Source of the DNA: Bryoerythrophyllum caledonicum
Lineage: Eukaryota; Streptophyta; Bryopsida; Pottiales; Pottiaceae
NCBI GenBank assembly: GCA_963971425.1
Contig: OZ020521.1
Coordinates: 26,738,012 to 26,802,011 of the forward strand
Length of the DNA stretch: 64,000 nucleotides
Direction of reading: 5' to 3'
A model generated the notes under the pieces. The model worked only from the letters and a program-made list of their open reading frames with translations. It was not told the origin of the DNA and did no database searches. Shown one piece after another: positions 45,928 to 57,096 of this stretch. A program made the translations under genes and the position numbers. How positions within the stretch are numbered: the first letter of the stretch is position 1; every line of letters begins with the position of its first letter.

Positions 45928-46048
45928 GCCACACGTGAGGGAAAGTGATTACTTGTTTGTAGTTGTCTTTTTTGGCTTATGGGTCTTGTGTTCTATGTTT
46001 TTTCATCAATTGTCCAATATTTCAATTAATAGTCATGGTTTTGTTAAA

Positions 46049-46051
<3 letters not shown>

Positions 46052-46092
<41 letters not shown>
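46052..46092. repeat. (TA)n microsatellite
   Basis: About 20 TA units (ACATATATAT... to ...ATATATTTG), just 3' of the transposase gene. Confidence 0.95.
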
Positions 46093-46095
<3 letters not shown>

Positions 46096-46479
46096 CAAAA
46101 CCATTATGGAGCATACTTAATGTCTATGGTAATTATTATGCACCATATAATATGGTATACAAAAAAATTAGGAAAATAGGAAGTTTATTCGATGTTTTAA
46201 AAAAATGATATTTTTAAGGGTTTATTAAGGCTATTAGTTTTTTCTCTCCATATATTTTGTTCTTTTCTCATTCTTAACCATAAAAATTTTAAATTTTTTT
46301 TTTACCCATATCGGTAATGTTTCTCCATTTTTTATTATACATAGGCATTTGAATTTTATTCTATATTTTCAAAATTTATCATCACAATTCATAAAATTTA
46401 TAATAAAACAAAATACTAGTACTGTATATATTGCATGTGTATGGTATAATTGGAAACATAGGTACCTTGTGATATGAAT

Positions 46480-46940
46480 ATGAACCGACGATGGCTATTT
46501 TCCAAGTCTCCATTGGTAACGAGTGATAATTGCATCCAAGAATGTGGCCGTGGCGATGGATATTGTTCGTGATATTTCAAGATGATACCTTACGATGGGT
46601 AGGAAAATGTGGCGATAGGAATTGTCTATGACCCCATAGAAGACCAGGGATACTTGTATCTAAAGATGTAGCAATGGCGATGGGTATTGTCTGTGATATT
46701 TCAAGATGATACTTGACAATGGATATTGAAATTTGGCGATGGGAATTATGTGAGTCCCTATTGAAGACCAGGGATACTTGCATCGAAAGATGTGGCCATG
46801 GCGATGGGTATTGAAATGTGGCGATGGGAATTATTTATGTCCCTATTGAAGACCACGGATACTTGCCTATGAAATAGTAACCACGGCAATGACTATTGCT
46901 TATTATATTTGAATATGATACTTTATAATGGATTTTGAAG
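46480..46940. repeat. Right subterminal repeats of the MULE
   Basis: Units of about 120 bp starting near 46485, 46555, 46678 and 46800 with GGCGATGGGTATTGTCTGTG, TATTTCAAGATGATAC and GAAGACCAGGGATACTTG. The CGATGGRTATTG core is the same as in the left block. It ends about 300 bp 3' of the convergent zinc-finger gene. Confidence 0.8.
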
Positions 46941-47240
46941 GAAAACAATAAATTATATGAGATTTTAGATTTCGACTACAAACATATTAATATGAACAAA
47001 ATTATATATCAATGAGTTATGGTATAAGTCTACAGGACCTAATCATTGGGAATCTACAAGAAGTTAATTCAACAACGAACACAAATAAAAAGTTGCAAAT
47101 GAGTTTGTACACCAAAATGTAAGTATGAAGTATACCTTGCAGTTCAAGTGTTAAGAAGAAGATAGTTTCAATGTATGCATAACAACATCTTTTTAAATGC
47201 AACCATCTTGCAAAGAAAAAAACAAAAAAACTTTGACTAT

Positions 47241-48337
47241 TCACTCATCATCTTCATCACGAGCATTACCACCCCCACTATTACTCTCACTATCATTAGA
47301 ACCATCACTCCCACTTTCACTGTATTCTTCAATCTCATTGACCTCCTCCATCTCTTCATTGTCTTTACGAATATCCTCCGTATCAGCTATGGGATGAGTT
47401 GCTCTATAAACCTCACATGCAACTTCAATCCGATCCATACGAGTTGCATTTTGCATAGCATAGATGTCTTTGCACAATCCCACATACCTTGCAATCCATC
47501 TATCCTTCCCCTCTTTGAGCCTATGCCAAAAAAAATACATTTAAATATAAATTAATACCACGAAGTCTTTGAACAACAAACATAACAATTTGAAATGCAT
47601 CAAATGAAAATAGAATGCAAAGAAATTACTTACGCAAAAAGTAAGACTTTGTGGTGATGCTAATCCATAACCTCCTTCACCAATCCCTTACGAAAGTACT
47701 GATTATCTTTCCACTTCAAATCCTTAAAGAGACTCTTCATCTCCTCAGTGACCCTCTTCAACTTCTTTGGAGCAGTAAGCACCAAATTTGCAAATTCATC
47801 ACAATCATGAAGATCATCACATTTTTTGGAATCAAGAATACCTTCATCAAAGTCAGAAACTCCAAGGAGCTCCATAGTTCCTCCTTTTAGAAGTGTAACC
47901 ACAACAGGGCAAGTCTTCTTGTCTTGGGTCTCCAACAATGCCTTCTTCTCAAGCTTCACCCACTCCTCTTCAGCTCTTCTGATCCACTGGTCAATCTTCT
48001 TGTAGAGGTCCAAACGAGCTCTCTTGAAAGGGGACCCTAAAACCTTCAAATTCATTTTTTTGGAATTCATAGGCTTTCTTTTCTTACCTCCAGCAGTTGT
48101 TGATGAAGAGGCCTCTCTCTTCTTCTCAGGCAGTGTCTTTCCATGTGTTTTCTTAAGATGATCAGACAAGTGATGGCGATATGCATACGGACCAAACTTG
48201 CAAATTTTCCCTGAAAGATTTTTTTGAATCAAACATTCATAGGGCTTTTCTTCCTTTTGTACCTTTCTCCAATCACTGTCTTCCGTGGCATACTCAACAT
48301 CCTCAGACACATATGGAATAGTGGTAGTCTCTGTCAT
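47241..48337 (-). pseudogene. C2H2-like zinc-finger protein with acidic tail, second gene of the MULE
   Basis: The ATG at 48337 (MTETTTIPYVSEDVEYA) follows an acceptor-like site, so earlier exons may exist. Exon 48337-47634 carries a zinc-finger-like CLIQKNLSGKICKFGPYAYR with HHLSDHLKKTHGK, a basic KKREA...GGKKRKPMNSKK stretch and a helical domain. Donor GC/GTAAGT is at 47633, and the acceptor TTGGCATAG leads to exon 47520-47241, which ends in an acidic Ser/Asp/Glu tail. One in-frame TAG (47660-47662, VMD*HHHK) interrupts exon 1. Transcription converges on the transposase gene, as mudrB does with mudrA in maize MuDR, but I see no sequence likeness to MURB. Confidence 0.65.
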
Positions 48338-48549
48338 ACCTAGGGAGCAATACAAGAAGTTAGAAAATATGTACTGTAGAGGCCAATATTCATATGGATG
48401 GCACAAAGAAATAAACATAAGTCTAAACATAAAAACAAACTACTATCAATAAGAAATAGAAATGCGAAGATAATTTCTGATGAAGACCAATTACTAATGT
48501 AATGAAATTTATTATTATTAAAAGTAAAATAAAAGTGAAGAGAAAGTAC

Positions 48550-49067
48550 CTGAACTGAGGTAAAAGGAGGAGCTTCTATACAAATTGAAGTAGAAGGAGG
48601 AGGAGCTGCTACGGGAGGAAGAACTGAAAAACTTGCAAAATGGAAAACATTAGTGATTGGTGATGAAAGAAAGAATTTCAGAAATAAACAAAGAAGAATG
48701 AGGTGACGAGAAAATACCTGAACTGAAGTAGGAGGAAGAGGAGCTGCTACGCGAGGAAGAGGAGCTACTACGCGGGGAGGAGCTGATAAACCTGCAGAAA
48801 TTGAAAAAAATTAGTGAATGATAATGAAAGATATAATTTAAGAAATAAGCAAAAAAAATGAGGTAAGAGAAAATACCTGAATAGTAGTAGGGGGAGGAGG
48901 AGCTGCTACGGGAGGAGGAGTTGCTAAACCTGCAAGAATGGAACACAAGTAGTGAATGGTGATAAAAGAAAGAATTTAAGAAATAAACAAAAAAGAATGA
49001 GGTAAGAAAAAGTACCTAAACCGAAGTAGGAGGAGGAAGAGCTGCTACAGTGGAGGTGCTGCTAAAG
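48550..49067 (-). repeat. Four tandemly duplicated Pro/Ala mini-exons with their introns
   Basis: Exons 48631-48550, 48791-48718, 48929-48877 and 49067-49016 each follow a GCAG acceptor, encode an APPPVAAPPPPT-like peptide and end TCAG/GTA. The intervening introns (about 85-90 bp) are homologous (GTGAATGGTGATGAAAGA, AATAAACAAA, ATGAGGTAAGA). The unit period is 139-168 bp. They lie upstream of the zinc-finger exon and may be its N-terminal exons. Confidence 0.7.
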
Positions 49068-49596
49068 CTGCGAAAATGTCAACAATTAGTGAATGGTGAT
49101 GCAATTTTATTTTTTTTAAAAGAAAAAAGAATTAGGTGAGATAAAGTATCTGAAACGAAACGAAATGAATACAAGAAGTACCAATTGTGGAGATCGATGA
49201 GAACGCCATACCCAACCGTAGCCCTGTAGCTCAACGACAAAGAAGGTAGAATAAGGACCACCTTACACCGTATTCATCAACTTTATTCATCAACTTCAAT
49301 CAGATTCAAGTCCCAAGCTAGACGATCACTTAACACAGACCTTTGTAATAGACTTGTGTTCATGAATGGGTGGTGTTAATAATAATGCCATGGGGACAAT
49401 CACTGATTTTGGAGTGAAAACATACAAAAAGGACATGTTGTATAAAATAAAAAATAACAATACAGAAAGAATCTGAGGTACGGAAAAGTTCACATACAAA
49501 AAAGAAAACAAAGATGCAAAGGATTGATGAATGCTTACAAAACCATGTGTTCATGCGCGTGAAGAAAGCCATTGAGACTATTCCTGGCATACCCTA

Positions 49597-49815
49597 AAAC
49601 CGGGAAGCTAGCTGAACTATGAAAGTAGTATAGCCGAGAGGAGGAATTGCCTCTGCAAACACCAGAAAGAATTTTGGAGCGGCACGAGCAGGAACTCCTT
49701 CGTGAAGATTGACATATTTATCTCGTAGCTGGCGGTCAACTTCAGTGATAGGAATCAACTGAGACAAAATTGCGTTCCTTTTTGCAGCAATCGCTTCAAT
49801 TTTAGAGCTTGTAAC
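49597..49815 (-). pseudogene. Fragment of a plant GH38 alpha-mannosidase gene (C-terminal exon)
   Basis: After the acceptor ATTAGCATCCATGCAG-type site at 49816, the exon reads ILSQLIPITEVDRQLRDKYV, GVPARAAPKFFLVFAEAIPP and LGYTTFIVQ. Plant lysosomal-type alpha-mannosidases have a LPKYWLVFxxxVPPLGFxTYIV signature in this place. No other alpha-mannosidase exon was recognised nearby, so this looks like a captured host fragment (Pack-MULE style). The frame ends with TAG just after LASRF. Confidence 0.65.
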
Positions 49816-50069
49816 CTGCATTAGCATCCACCGTCAGCAATTTTCCTGATATTTAAGATCATACTTCAACATCAAAATAGAACAGAAAACTAAAAGTGTC
49901 TCAATAGCAAAAAAATAAAATTAGAATCGCAACAGCACATATTTGTACTACTATTTGAGGAGAGGTTTCAAAATCCAACAATAGCTTCATATTGATCAGA
50001 AAAAAATTGATGATAACTCAAATTAAAACTGAAAGCTCCTGAAGCAAATGACTAAATGCTTACAAAACT

Positions 50070-50574
50070 TGGTTGTTGGTGATGTTGGGCATGCCGTCTA
50101 GTGGGGATGTAAACATGGCAAGGCAAGCATCGACTTCACACAAATGCATATATCCATTCATGTTTCCACTGCACATGGAAAGCCGAAAACATTTCAATTA
50201 AAACTGCGAAGGGTACACCATGCGAAGTAGTAGCGTACATATACAGATTTAGAAACAATTTTGAATTATCACCTAAAGTAAAGTTTACCTGTTTAGAGAT
50301 AAATACACGAATATTTACAGGAAGGACCTATAACATAGACGCAGGTTTGACAACTCAACTGAACCATTCACCTAGGGGCAGTTCCGCCTGCAGTTGCTAC
50401 CAGCAGGAGTTGTTCGGTAATCACCCAGCTCCCGACGCTCAAATGCTTCAAAGTTGTTCTCAGATGAATCCTCGGCAGCAACACCAGCAATGTTTTCTCG
50501 CAGATAAAACTTCTCAACCGAAGTTGAAAACAACACAAAGACAGCATCAAACACCACGCCTCTACGCATCATGA
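50070..50574 (-). other. Possible further exons of unknown origin inside the MULE
   Basis: A frame at about 50172-50085 reads GNMNGYMHLCEVDACLAMF...NITNN between splice-like sites. A frame from 50572 to 50372 reads MMRRGVVFDAVFVLFSTSVE ... NFEAFERRELGDYRTTP. Both look coding in composition but match no family I recognise. They may be captured exons. Confidence 0.35.
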
Positions 50575-50837
50575 ACCAAGATTATGCCCGGCTTCTCTCA
50601 CACAGTTTGCTAGCACAACTCAATGATATCGACAGACCCGTGGAAAGAGCTTAATAATAAAAAGCAACCATTCAAAACTGCAAAAGCTAAGAGCCTCATC
50701 CAATCCCCTCCAGTTAACCTCTCTATTAAAGAGGACCAAACCAAAATCTCCAAATTACAACAACTCGTCTCAACCATCTAGTATCAACAGATCCGTAGAG
50801 GAGCAATGCAAAACATGGTAGAATTGATTATCGTCGG

Positions 50838-51330
50838 CACATGTGACGGTTGCAGTCTCATCCACTCGAGTGCTGCGCGGACGGAAGGTGCTGCGCGGGG
50901 GTCTCTGCGCTCAACGCTGCTGCGCGAGGACTCGACGTGGACTCGGGTGTTGCGAGAGGAATGTCGGCGTCGACACGGTGAGCGTTGGGTGTGTGCTGCG
51001 CGGGAAGCGATGGAGCGATGGAACCAGGCGTCGACACAAGTTGATGGAGCGATGGAACGATGGAACGATGGAGCAACACAAGCTGATGGACCGACCCAAG
51101 CTGACGGCGTCGACACAAGCTGAAGGCTGCCGGAGTGCAACGTGGAACGACGTTGCTTAAAGCGATGGAGCAAGGCGAGGCGCGATGCTGCTTGGAGCGA
51201 TGGAACGAGGCTGCACAAGTGCAGCGTGGAGCGAGTGACGATGTTGATTGGCGGGAAGGTGCATTGTCAAGGAGTGAGTGCAGCGTGGAGCGAGTGAGTG
51301 CTGCTTGGCGGGAAGATGACGTCAAGGTGG
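50838..51330. repeat. GC-rich GATGGAACGATGGAGC-type repetitive tract near the right MULE end
   Basis: Variants of GAGCGATGGAAC, CAACACAAGCTGATGG and GTGCTGCGCGGG recur, giving long frames on all strands that I regard as artefacts of composition. Just before the terminus, GGCCCCCTCA/TGAGGGGGCC (51391-51431) forms a hairpin. Confidence 0.6.
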
Positions 51331-51455
51331 GACCCTAACCCTAACCAAGGTAACCTGTCCCGGTTACTCGAGCACCTTCATCCGTCATCAGGCCCCCTCA
51401 TCCGTCATCCATCAGAACGAGTGAGGGGGCCAGTTCTCCATGGGCGCGGATTGAA

Positions 51456-52216
51456 AGATTATAGTGATTAGGGTTTACCACACGGTTCATTTTCTACCCT
51501 ACGTTGAGTGGATCAACAAACTTTGGCTTCACTTGGTGTCAAATTTTTGCACTACACAAGGTCAAAATTCATTACCATTATGTTAAGCAAGTAATTAGTT
51601 CCTTGTACACCAATTTTTAGAGGTAGAGAAGGGGTGTAGCATATTCAATACAATTGTGCAAGGGAATGGGGGTTCAAAATTGGCCAATTGAGGTTTTCTT
51701 TTTTTGTGAATTTAATATGTTTTGGAATGATAATTGGAAGAGTCAAAAACAAGGTTTACAATACATATTGTTGTGGAAAAAATAAAAAGTAAAAAGTATG
51801 AAGATCTTCAAATTTTATGTGGAAGAGAATAATTGTTTTAGTACGTTGCTTGACAATGAGTGAAAATAATTGACTTGGGTTTAAATGCTTTTTCCACTAA
51901 AGACAATTTTATTTTGCAATTTTTTAATGAAGGTAGTATTCTTTATATATATATGAAAATTCTCAATATCAACTGAAAACCTCTGACAAAAAATTTGGAG
52001 CTGACTCCGATCCCTTAAAAGTTTGTAGCTGGCTTGGAGCTTAGAATAGCAAACTTTTCTCCAAAAGCTCCGGTGTGAAAAAAATTCATATTTCCACAAA
52101 GCTATTGCTATGTCTCATCTTTATAAAAAAAAATAGAAATTTGTGATTGAAACTCAGACCATAGGAACCTACCCAAAATGGATATTGTCTCTAAAAAACA
52201 AATGGTCCTCTAGGGG
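51456..52216 (+). mobile_element. TTAA-family element, copy 4, right part
   Basis: Continues from the duplicated GCGGATTGAA with the family interior (TTTGCACTACACAAGGTC, CACCAATTTTTAGAGGTAGA, GGGGTGTAGCATATTC). It ends ATGGTCCTCTAGGGG followed by TTAA (52217-52220). Confidence 0.7.
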
Positions 52217-52220
52217 TTAA

Positions 52221-54071
52221 TATATTTTAAGCCCTTCATAAGTAAAATGTGACAAGATGACTCAACATCATTTCATAGGTAGATGAAAATACGTCCATTG
52301 ACAAGAAATGAAAGCAGACATAAATTTATCCATAGTCTAATATGTGGATGCTTCAACATTTAGAAGGTTTTTTCTTTAATGATAATTATTATCAAAAAAG
52401 TTTCTCAAAAATTAAAGTAATTAGAATCACATTTCCAACAAGAAGATGAAATTTCAAAGTGCACATATTTGCAATGCATGTAGCGTAGGCAAGTTGTCAA
52501 CTCCTACCGGGCACTTTCATACCAATAGGAAACATCTCCAACCATTTGATAATTGTGAAAGGCATCCATCCATTGTCACATTGATGTAAAATTCCAAAAA
52601 TATTAAATTGATTAAATATTTTTTATACAACTATTCAAGCAATGCAAGGCTTGTCAAATCCATTGAGTAAAGTGAGAAGGGTTTATCTATAGGCATGGCT
52701 TTAGTAGGTCAAGTAGCCCATTAATTCTAAAAAAAGAAGGATTCAGGGCTTTCATTTCAAACCAAATTTAGTAGAGGTTACAAGGATTTATAATATTATT
52801 GAAAATTGAATTTCATAGCTTCAATGATATTCCATATATATATATAGAAAAATCATTAAAATTTCAAGCTAATTGACCATTGAAGCTAAGATACAAAACT
52901 ATATTTTTGTATTTCAACTAAGTAAGAAAATTTCTATTTATGACAGAATTTAATTTAAGAAATAAGAAAATGGCTTAGAATCAAGGCTCTAGCTCCACAT
53001 TCTCATTCCTCCCTCTCCATTGTAGCAAGAGGGATAGTCAATTTTGTGCGTAAAGAGGTTATTATCCACCCTTGTCAGCATATGTGCACTACAAATCATT
53101 CACTCTCAAACTACCACCACTTGTAACAAGGGATTGAATACAATTGACCTCTTAAGCTGCAACTCCACTCTCACACTTTATTCTATTCCCACCATTCCAC
53201 TTCTTTAACAATTGTTATTGATTCACTCCTGCAATGCCACTTCAATTGGCTCCGTTTGGTCCATTTCCTAGTATAGAATTGAATTTACTCTTTCAAGGCT
53301 TCGGCATAAGGAAAATATCACTAGCTAGGTAATTCAAGCCTCATTTGGTCATCAATTTTAGTACCCTTCCTTTGTCCTTGACTATAAAGTTGAGTAGTGC
53401 CAAAAATCCTTTTTCTATGTATTTAATTTCTATTCACCCAAGGTTATGTAATGTCATTCAAATGACATCACATGCTACAATTGCATGCTACGACTTGGGT
53501 GAGCAAAATATAAAACCACACTAATTATAGTTTTGATGTAAAAGTCAGACACTTTATAACCTTTAATTTAAGAAATAGCATGAATTTTTAGTAGCTACTT
53601 CATGAAAAGAGTGAGGTGGAAAAGAGGTCCTTTTATAAAATCAAAATACCTCTTTTCCACCTCCAACGCAATAGTTCTTCACAAACTCAATGGTTCCTAG
53701 TCAATCTTCATATCATGGACTTGGTGGTTCCAAAAGATCATCGTAGTTTACCAATATGAGGGTTTTTCAACTCCTTGTGGGCAATGTCATGACCTGCTCA
53801 TTGGGCGCCAACCATCAAAGTCCCTTTCATTCCCTTGTTATCATAGTCCACATGTGTGGTTCTCCATGCACAATTAGGTTTTTGAGCTCCGCCTACTCGT
53901 ACCGCTTCCTTCTTCATGTAGCACCACTCTTCCTACTTGTCATCCTGCTGCTCTGCCTACGACACTCCTTCTCGTGCTTTAAAGTGGTGTTCAACACAAG
54001 CTAGCTCCATACAATTTAGAGATGAGGATTCAATATGATATATAATTTAGGGTTCTATATATGCACGTAGA
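52221..54071. other. AT-rich intergenic DNA, no gene recognised
   Basis: Short, unrelated open frames only. The 82-codon frame at 53756-54004 has no family resemblance I can name. Confidence 0.45.
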
Positions 54072-54075
54072 TTAA

Positions 54076-55331
54076 CCCCTAAGGACAATTTGTACCTAAG
54101 AGGTACAATTTGAGATTAGGCAGGTTCCCAAGATTCTAATTATGAAGATAGATGAATGAAAAACAATTAAAATTAAAAATCTTTGTGGGAATTTTTTTGG
54201 GGAACTATAGGGAAAAAGTAATCATCCTTCAAACATCAAAAATTTAAGTCAATTGGAAAATTGGGCAAGATAATATAGAGCTAAATAGTAGTACTACAAA
54301 GCTGAACAATGCATTTTTCTAGGTGAGTAGCAATAAACGAAAGTTCATAGCAATCTGCATTGTCTTTACTTCAAAATGCGTTAAAGTTAAGGGTTGTATT
54401 GTCTTTCAAAAACATCTTTTTCTCCAAATAGAAGAAGGCACTATAGTTTTATCCATAGTTCAAGTTTTAGATCCAGAAACTATTTATCTATCTTTAATAT
54501 AATATTTCTTTCCTATGTAAATGGCTACTTTCTATGCCCCAAGTAATTGCAAGTCCAATTTTCCACTTTTTATAAACCTCCATTACTTGTGATTTTTGGC
54601 ATGCAATAACCTAACACAAGGTAGAACAAAAATTCATAAAACTTATGCAATGTGTAGTGGTAAATATGGCATTATTGTGGTTCAAAGTACATTGACCATG
54701 TCTGAGCAGGGTAGAAAAAAAAATATAGCACGTTTCAAATGCATGTAATTAAAATTTGTGTGGTCAAACTTTACCGAATTTTTGGAGTGTTTCCTTCAAG
54801 TACTTGACTTGAAAACCTATGGTTGAAAATAATGAAATGTTATTTTTAATTAGTCTTGAAACTTCTCATCTTCGGGAGGTACACCAAACACTAAAAATAG
54901 TGTGGATTCATTAGAAATGTGGATGAAAATTGATGTGGACCTCATCAATTTTGGTTTTGGAACAAAATTAATGTGGACACATTTCAACATGTGTCATGCC
55001 CCTCATTGCCACCTCACTGCCACTCACTACCAAATATCTTCCACTCCCCACCACTTGCCACCACCTCTTACCATTACTCACCGCCACCTCACCACCACTC
55101 ACCATCAGCTCTCCATCAATCCACATTAATTTTGTGTCAACAATTTTGAAACATCTTAGACTATTTTCTCAAGGACATGATTTGATGTGAATGGGGTTTA
55201 AGTGAACCACTTTACTTTGCATTTAGTGGAATTAGTGTAGGTAATTTAAAATAGTGTGGTCCACGACGTATGCAATGTTTGGTGTAGTTTTGGGGTGGTT
55301 TCGGTGAAACATAGTCTTGGTCATTTAGGGG
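54076..55331 (-). mobile_element. TTAA-flanked element, copy 5 (1256 bp, inverted orientation)
   Basis: The right-type end is at the left (CCCCTAAGGACAATTTGTACC...GGTACAATTTG) and the left-type end at the right (TTGGTCATTTAGGGG), with TTAA at 54072-54075 and 55332-55335. It contains a CCACCTCACTGCCACTCAC-like low-complexity insert (55010-55115). Confidence 0.65.
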
Positions 55332-56269
55332 TTAACAACAGAACGGAGTTGGTTGTTGTCGTCTCTTAGTTCCTTTGGCTCATATTATATCGCTTTCTTG
55401 GTTATCTGAAATTATGCAGACCGTGAGAGATCTAGTCAGTTATTTTGCTTCTGCAGCTTGAATTCAAAGACTTGATCAGGATGCTCTTTGGTTTGCTACT
55501 TCTCATTGGTGTATTGGTGGTTAAATTTTCCATGGGTTACATTGCGACCAGCTTAGGTGGAGTGACGGATAATAGTTCTTTTAAGTCAAATGGGGTCTAA
55601 AATCACATTGTATGTTGAAGGAAATTAGGCAAAAAGTTGAAGAATGAAGCTCAATGAGCATTTTTTTCAAATTTAAACTCAAAGATTTCAAATAGATATA
55701 GAATTTTAAAGCCCAAAATCCACTTGAGCCTGTAAATGTATTGTAGAGTATGTGGTACTTGTGATGGGTTGGATCATAATTTCGTGCACCCCCCTTTGCC
55801 CAATGCTAGGAACTGACAATGAATGAAAGAGAGAAGGCAAACCATGGATGACCAACATATGCATGATTGAAAACCGCACCAACGTGTTAAAACATTTGAG
55901 TGAGGCTACCAATGAGAAGCTCAAAAAATTGCACACATTCATAACCCCATGCAACTATTAAATAATTTTATTTACAAATTCTCAAAAATTCGTGTTAGAC
56001 TTCACCATTTCATGTATAGTCTACAAAACCGTTTCGGGCGGAGGTCCAGTTATAGGTTGTTCTACCTTAATCTCCAATAAGCATATTCTATATGGCAAAT
56101 GTGAATTTAGCTTCTGTAAACAGATTTAGAGCATGAATATGGTACGCAACTGCTCGTCTCTAGAAAATACACCAATCATCTTATGCAAGTTCTTTGATGA
56201 TCACCAAATGAAAACAAATTCATAACACCTAAATTCATAAAGAGTGGAGACTAAAAACAAAAGTTATTA

Positions 56270-57092
56270 TTTGTGTGTCCAACCGTGAGATCCTAATCTC
56301 TATTCATAAAACCACATGATAAAATCACATGCTTGCAAATTATAATAATCTTTGGCCACATGGAATAAAAGATTAAAGATCTTGAAGTGAAAAATAAAAA
56401 ATAAAATCTTCTAAGTTCCCTATGTTTCAAGGATCAACAAACTTTGACTTCTCTTGGTGTTGCATTACAAAAGATTTTAAATTTATGCCATTATAATGTA
56501 TGTGATGTTAATTCCTCATACACCAATTAGAAGTATTAGAGAAGTGAAGCATTTTTAAAAAAAAAAAACAAAGAGAGGTTAAAAATCATTAGAACGCATT
56601 TTTAATTCATTCAACCTTGTATAAATTCAAAATCTGTACAATCAAAACTAAAGCTCATGCTTGTTCCTTATGAAAATCTGGAGATAGGAAAAGATTAAGA
56701 TCTCCTTTTTTTTATGAGGAAATGAAATGTGTTTTCTCAAAAAAGGTGAGAAAACTTTGACTTTTCTTTGAGGAAAAATTACACACTGTATAAGGTTTTT
56801 TTAACAGTTTCAAACTAAACAACATCATTAAATTGTATGAAAAACCTCATATGAATTGTGTAGCAAAAGTATTTGAAGTGGCACAAAATGCCAGCTCTTG
56901 GCAAAAGATGGCCTAAATTTTTATCAACTGGTTTGATGAATCTTTTATTTCCCATGAATATTATATTTCCATGAATCTTTTTATCTTCTTGTATCTTTGC
57001 TCAAAATTTCAAGTACTGAAAATACGATTGCAACCAAGGGAAGATGCCCAAGATTTGCAATAGCCCACCTTGGGACTTTTGGACTTTAGGGG
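56270..57092 (+). mobile_element. TTAA-family element, copy 6, right part
   Basis: Family interior at about 56425-56550 (AACAAACTTTGACTTCTCTTGG, ACACCAATTAGAAGTATTAG). Right end TTGGACTTTAGGGG followed by TTAA (57093-57096). The left terminus was not found, so the start is approximate. Confidence 0.5.
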
Positions 57093-57096
57093 TTAA

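Larger units (their letters stand above)
41544..51445 (+). mobile_element. Mutator-like element (MULE), 9.9 kb, with transposase and a convergent second gene
   Basis: Ends GGGCAGGGAGAATTGGCCCC and the complement of GCCCATGGAGAACTGGCCCC are inverted repeats (about 22 of 27 identical). They are flanked by the perfect 10-bp duplication GCGGATTGAA (41534-41543 and 51446-51455), typical for Mutator. Contents: subterminal CGATGGGTATTG repeats at both sides of the transposase, a MULE transposase gene (plus), and a minus-strand zinc-finger gene with captured exons. The flanks join into one TTAA-family element. Confidence 0.85.

Noticed and set aside
50784..51338. Open frames of 100-155 codons on both strands near the right MULE end
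   Set aside because: Composition artefact of a repetitive GC-rich tract lacking stops in all frames.
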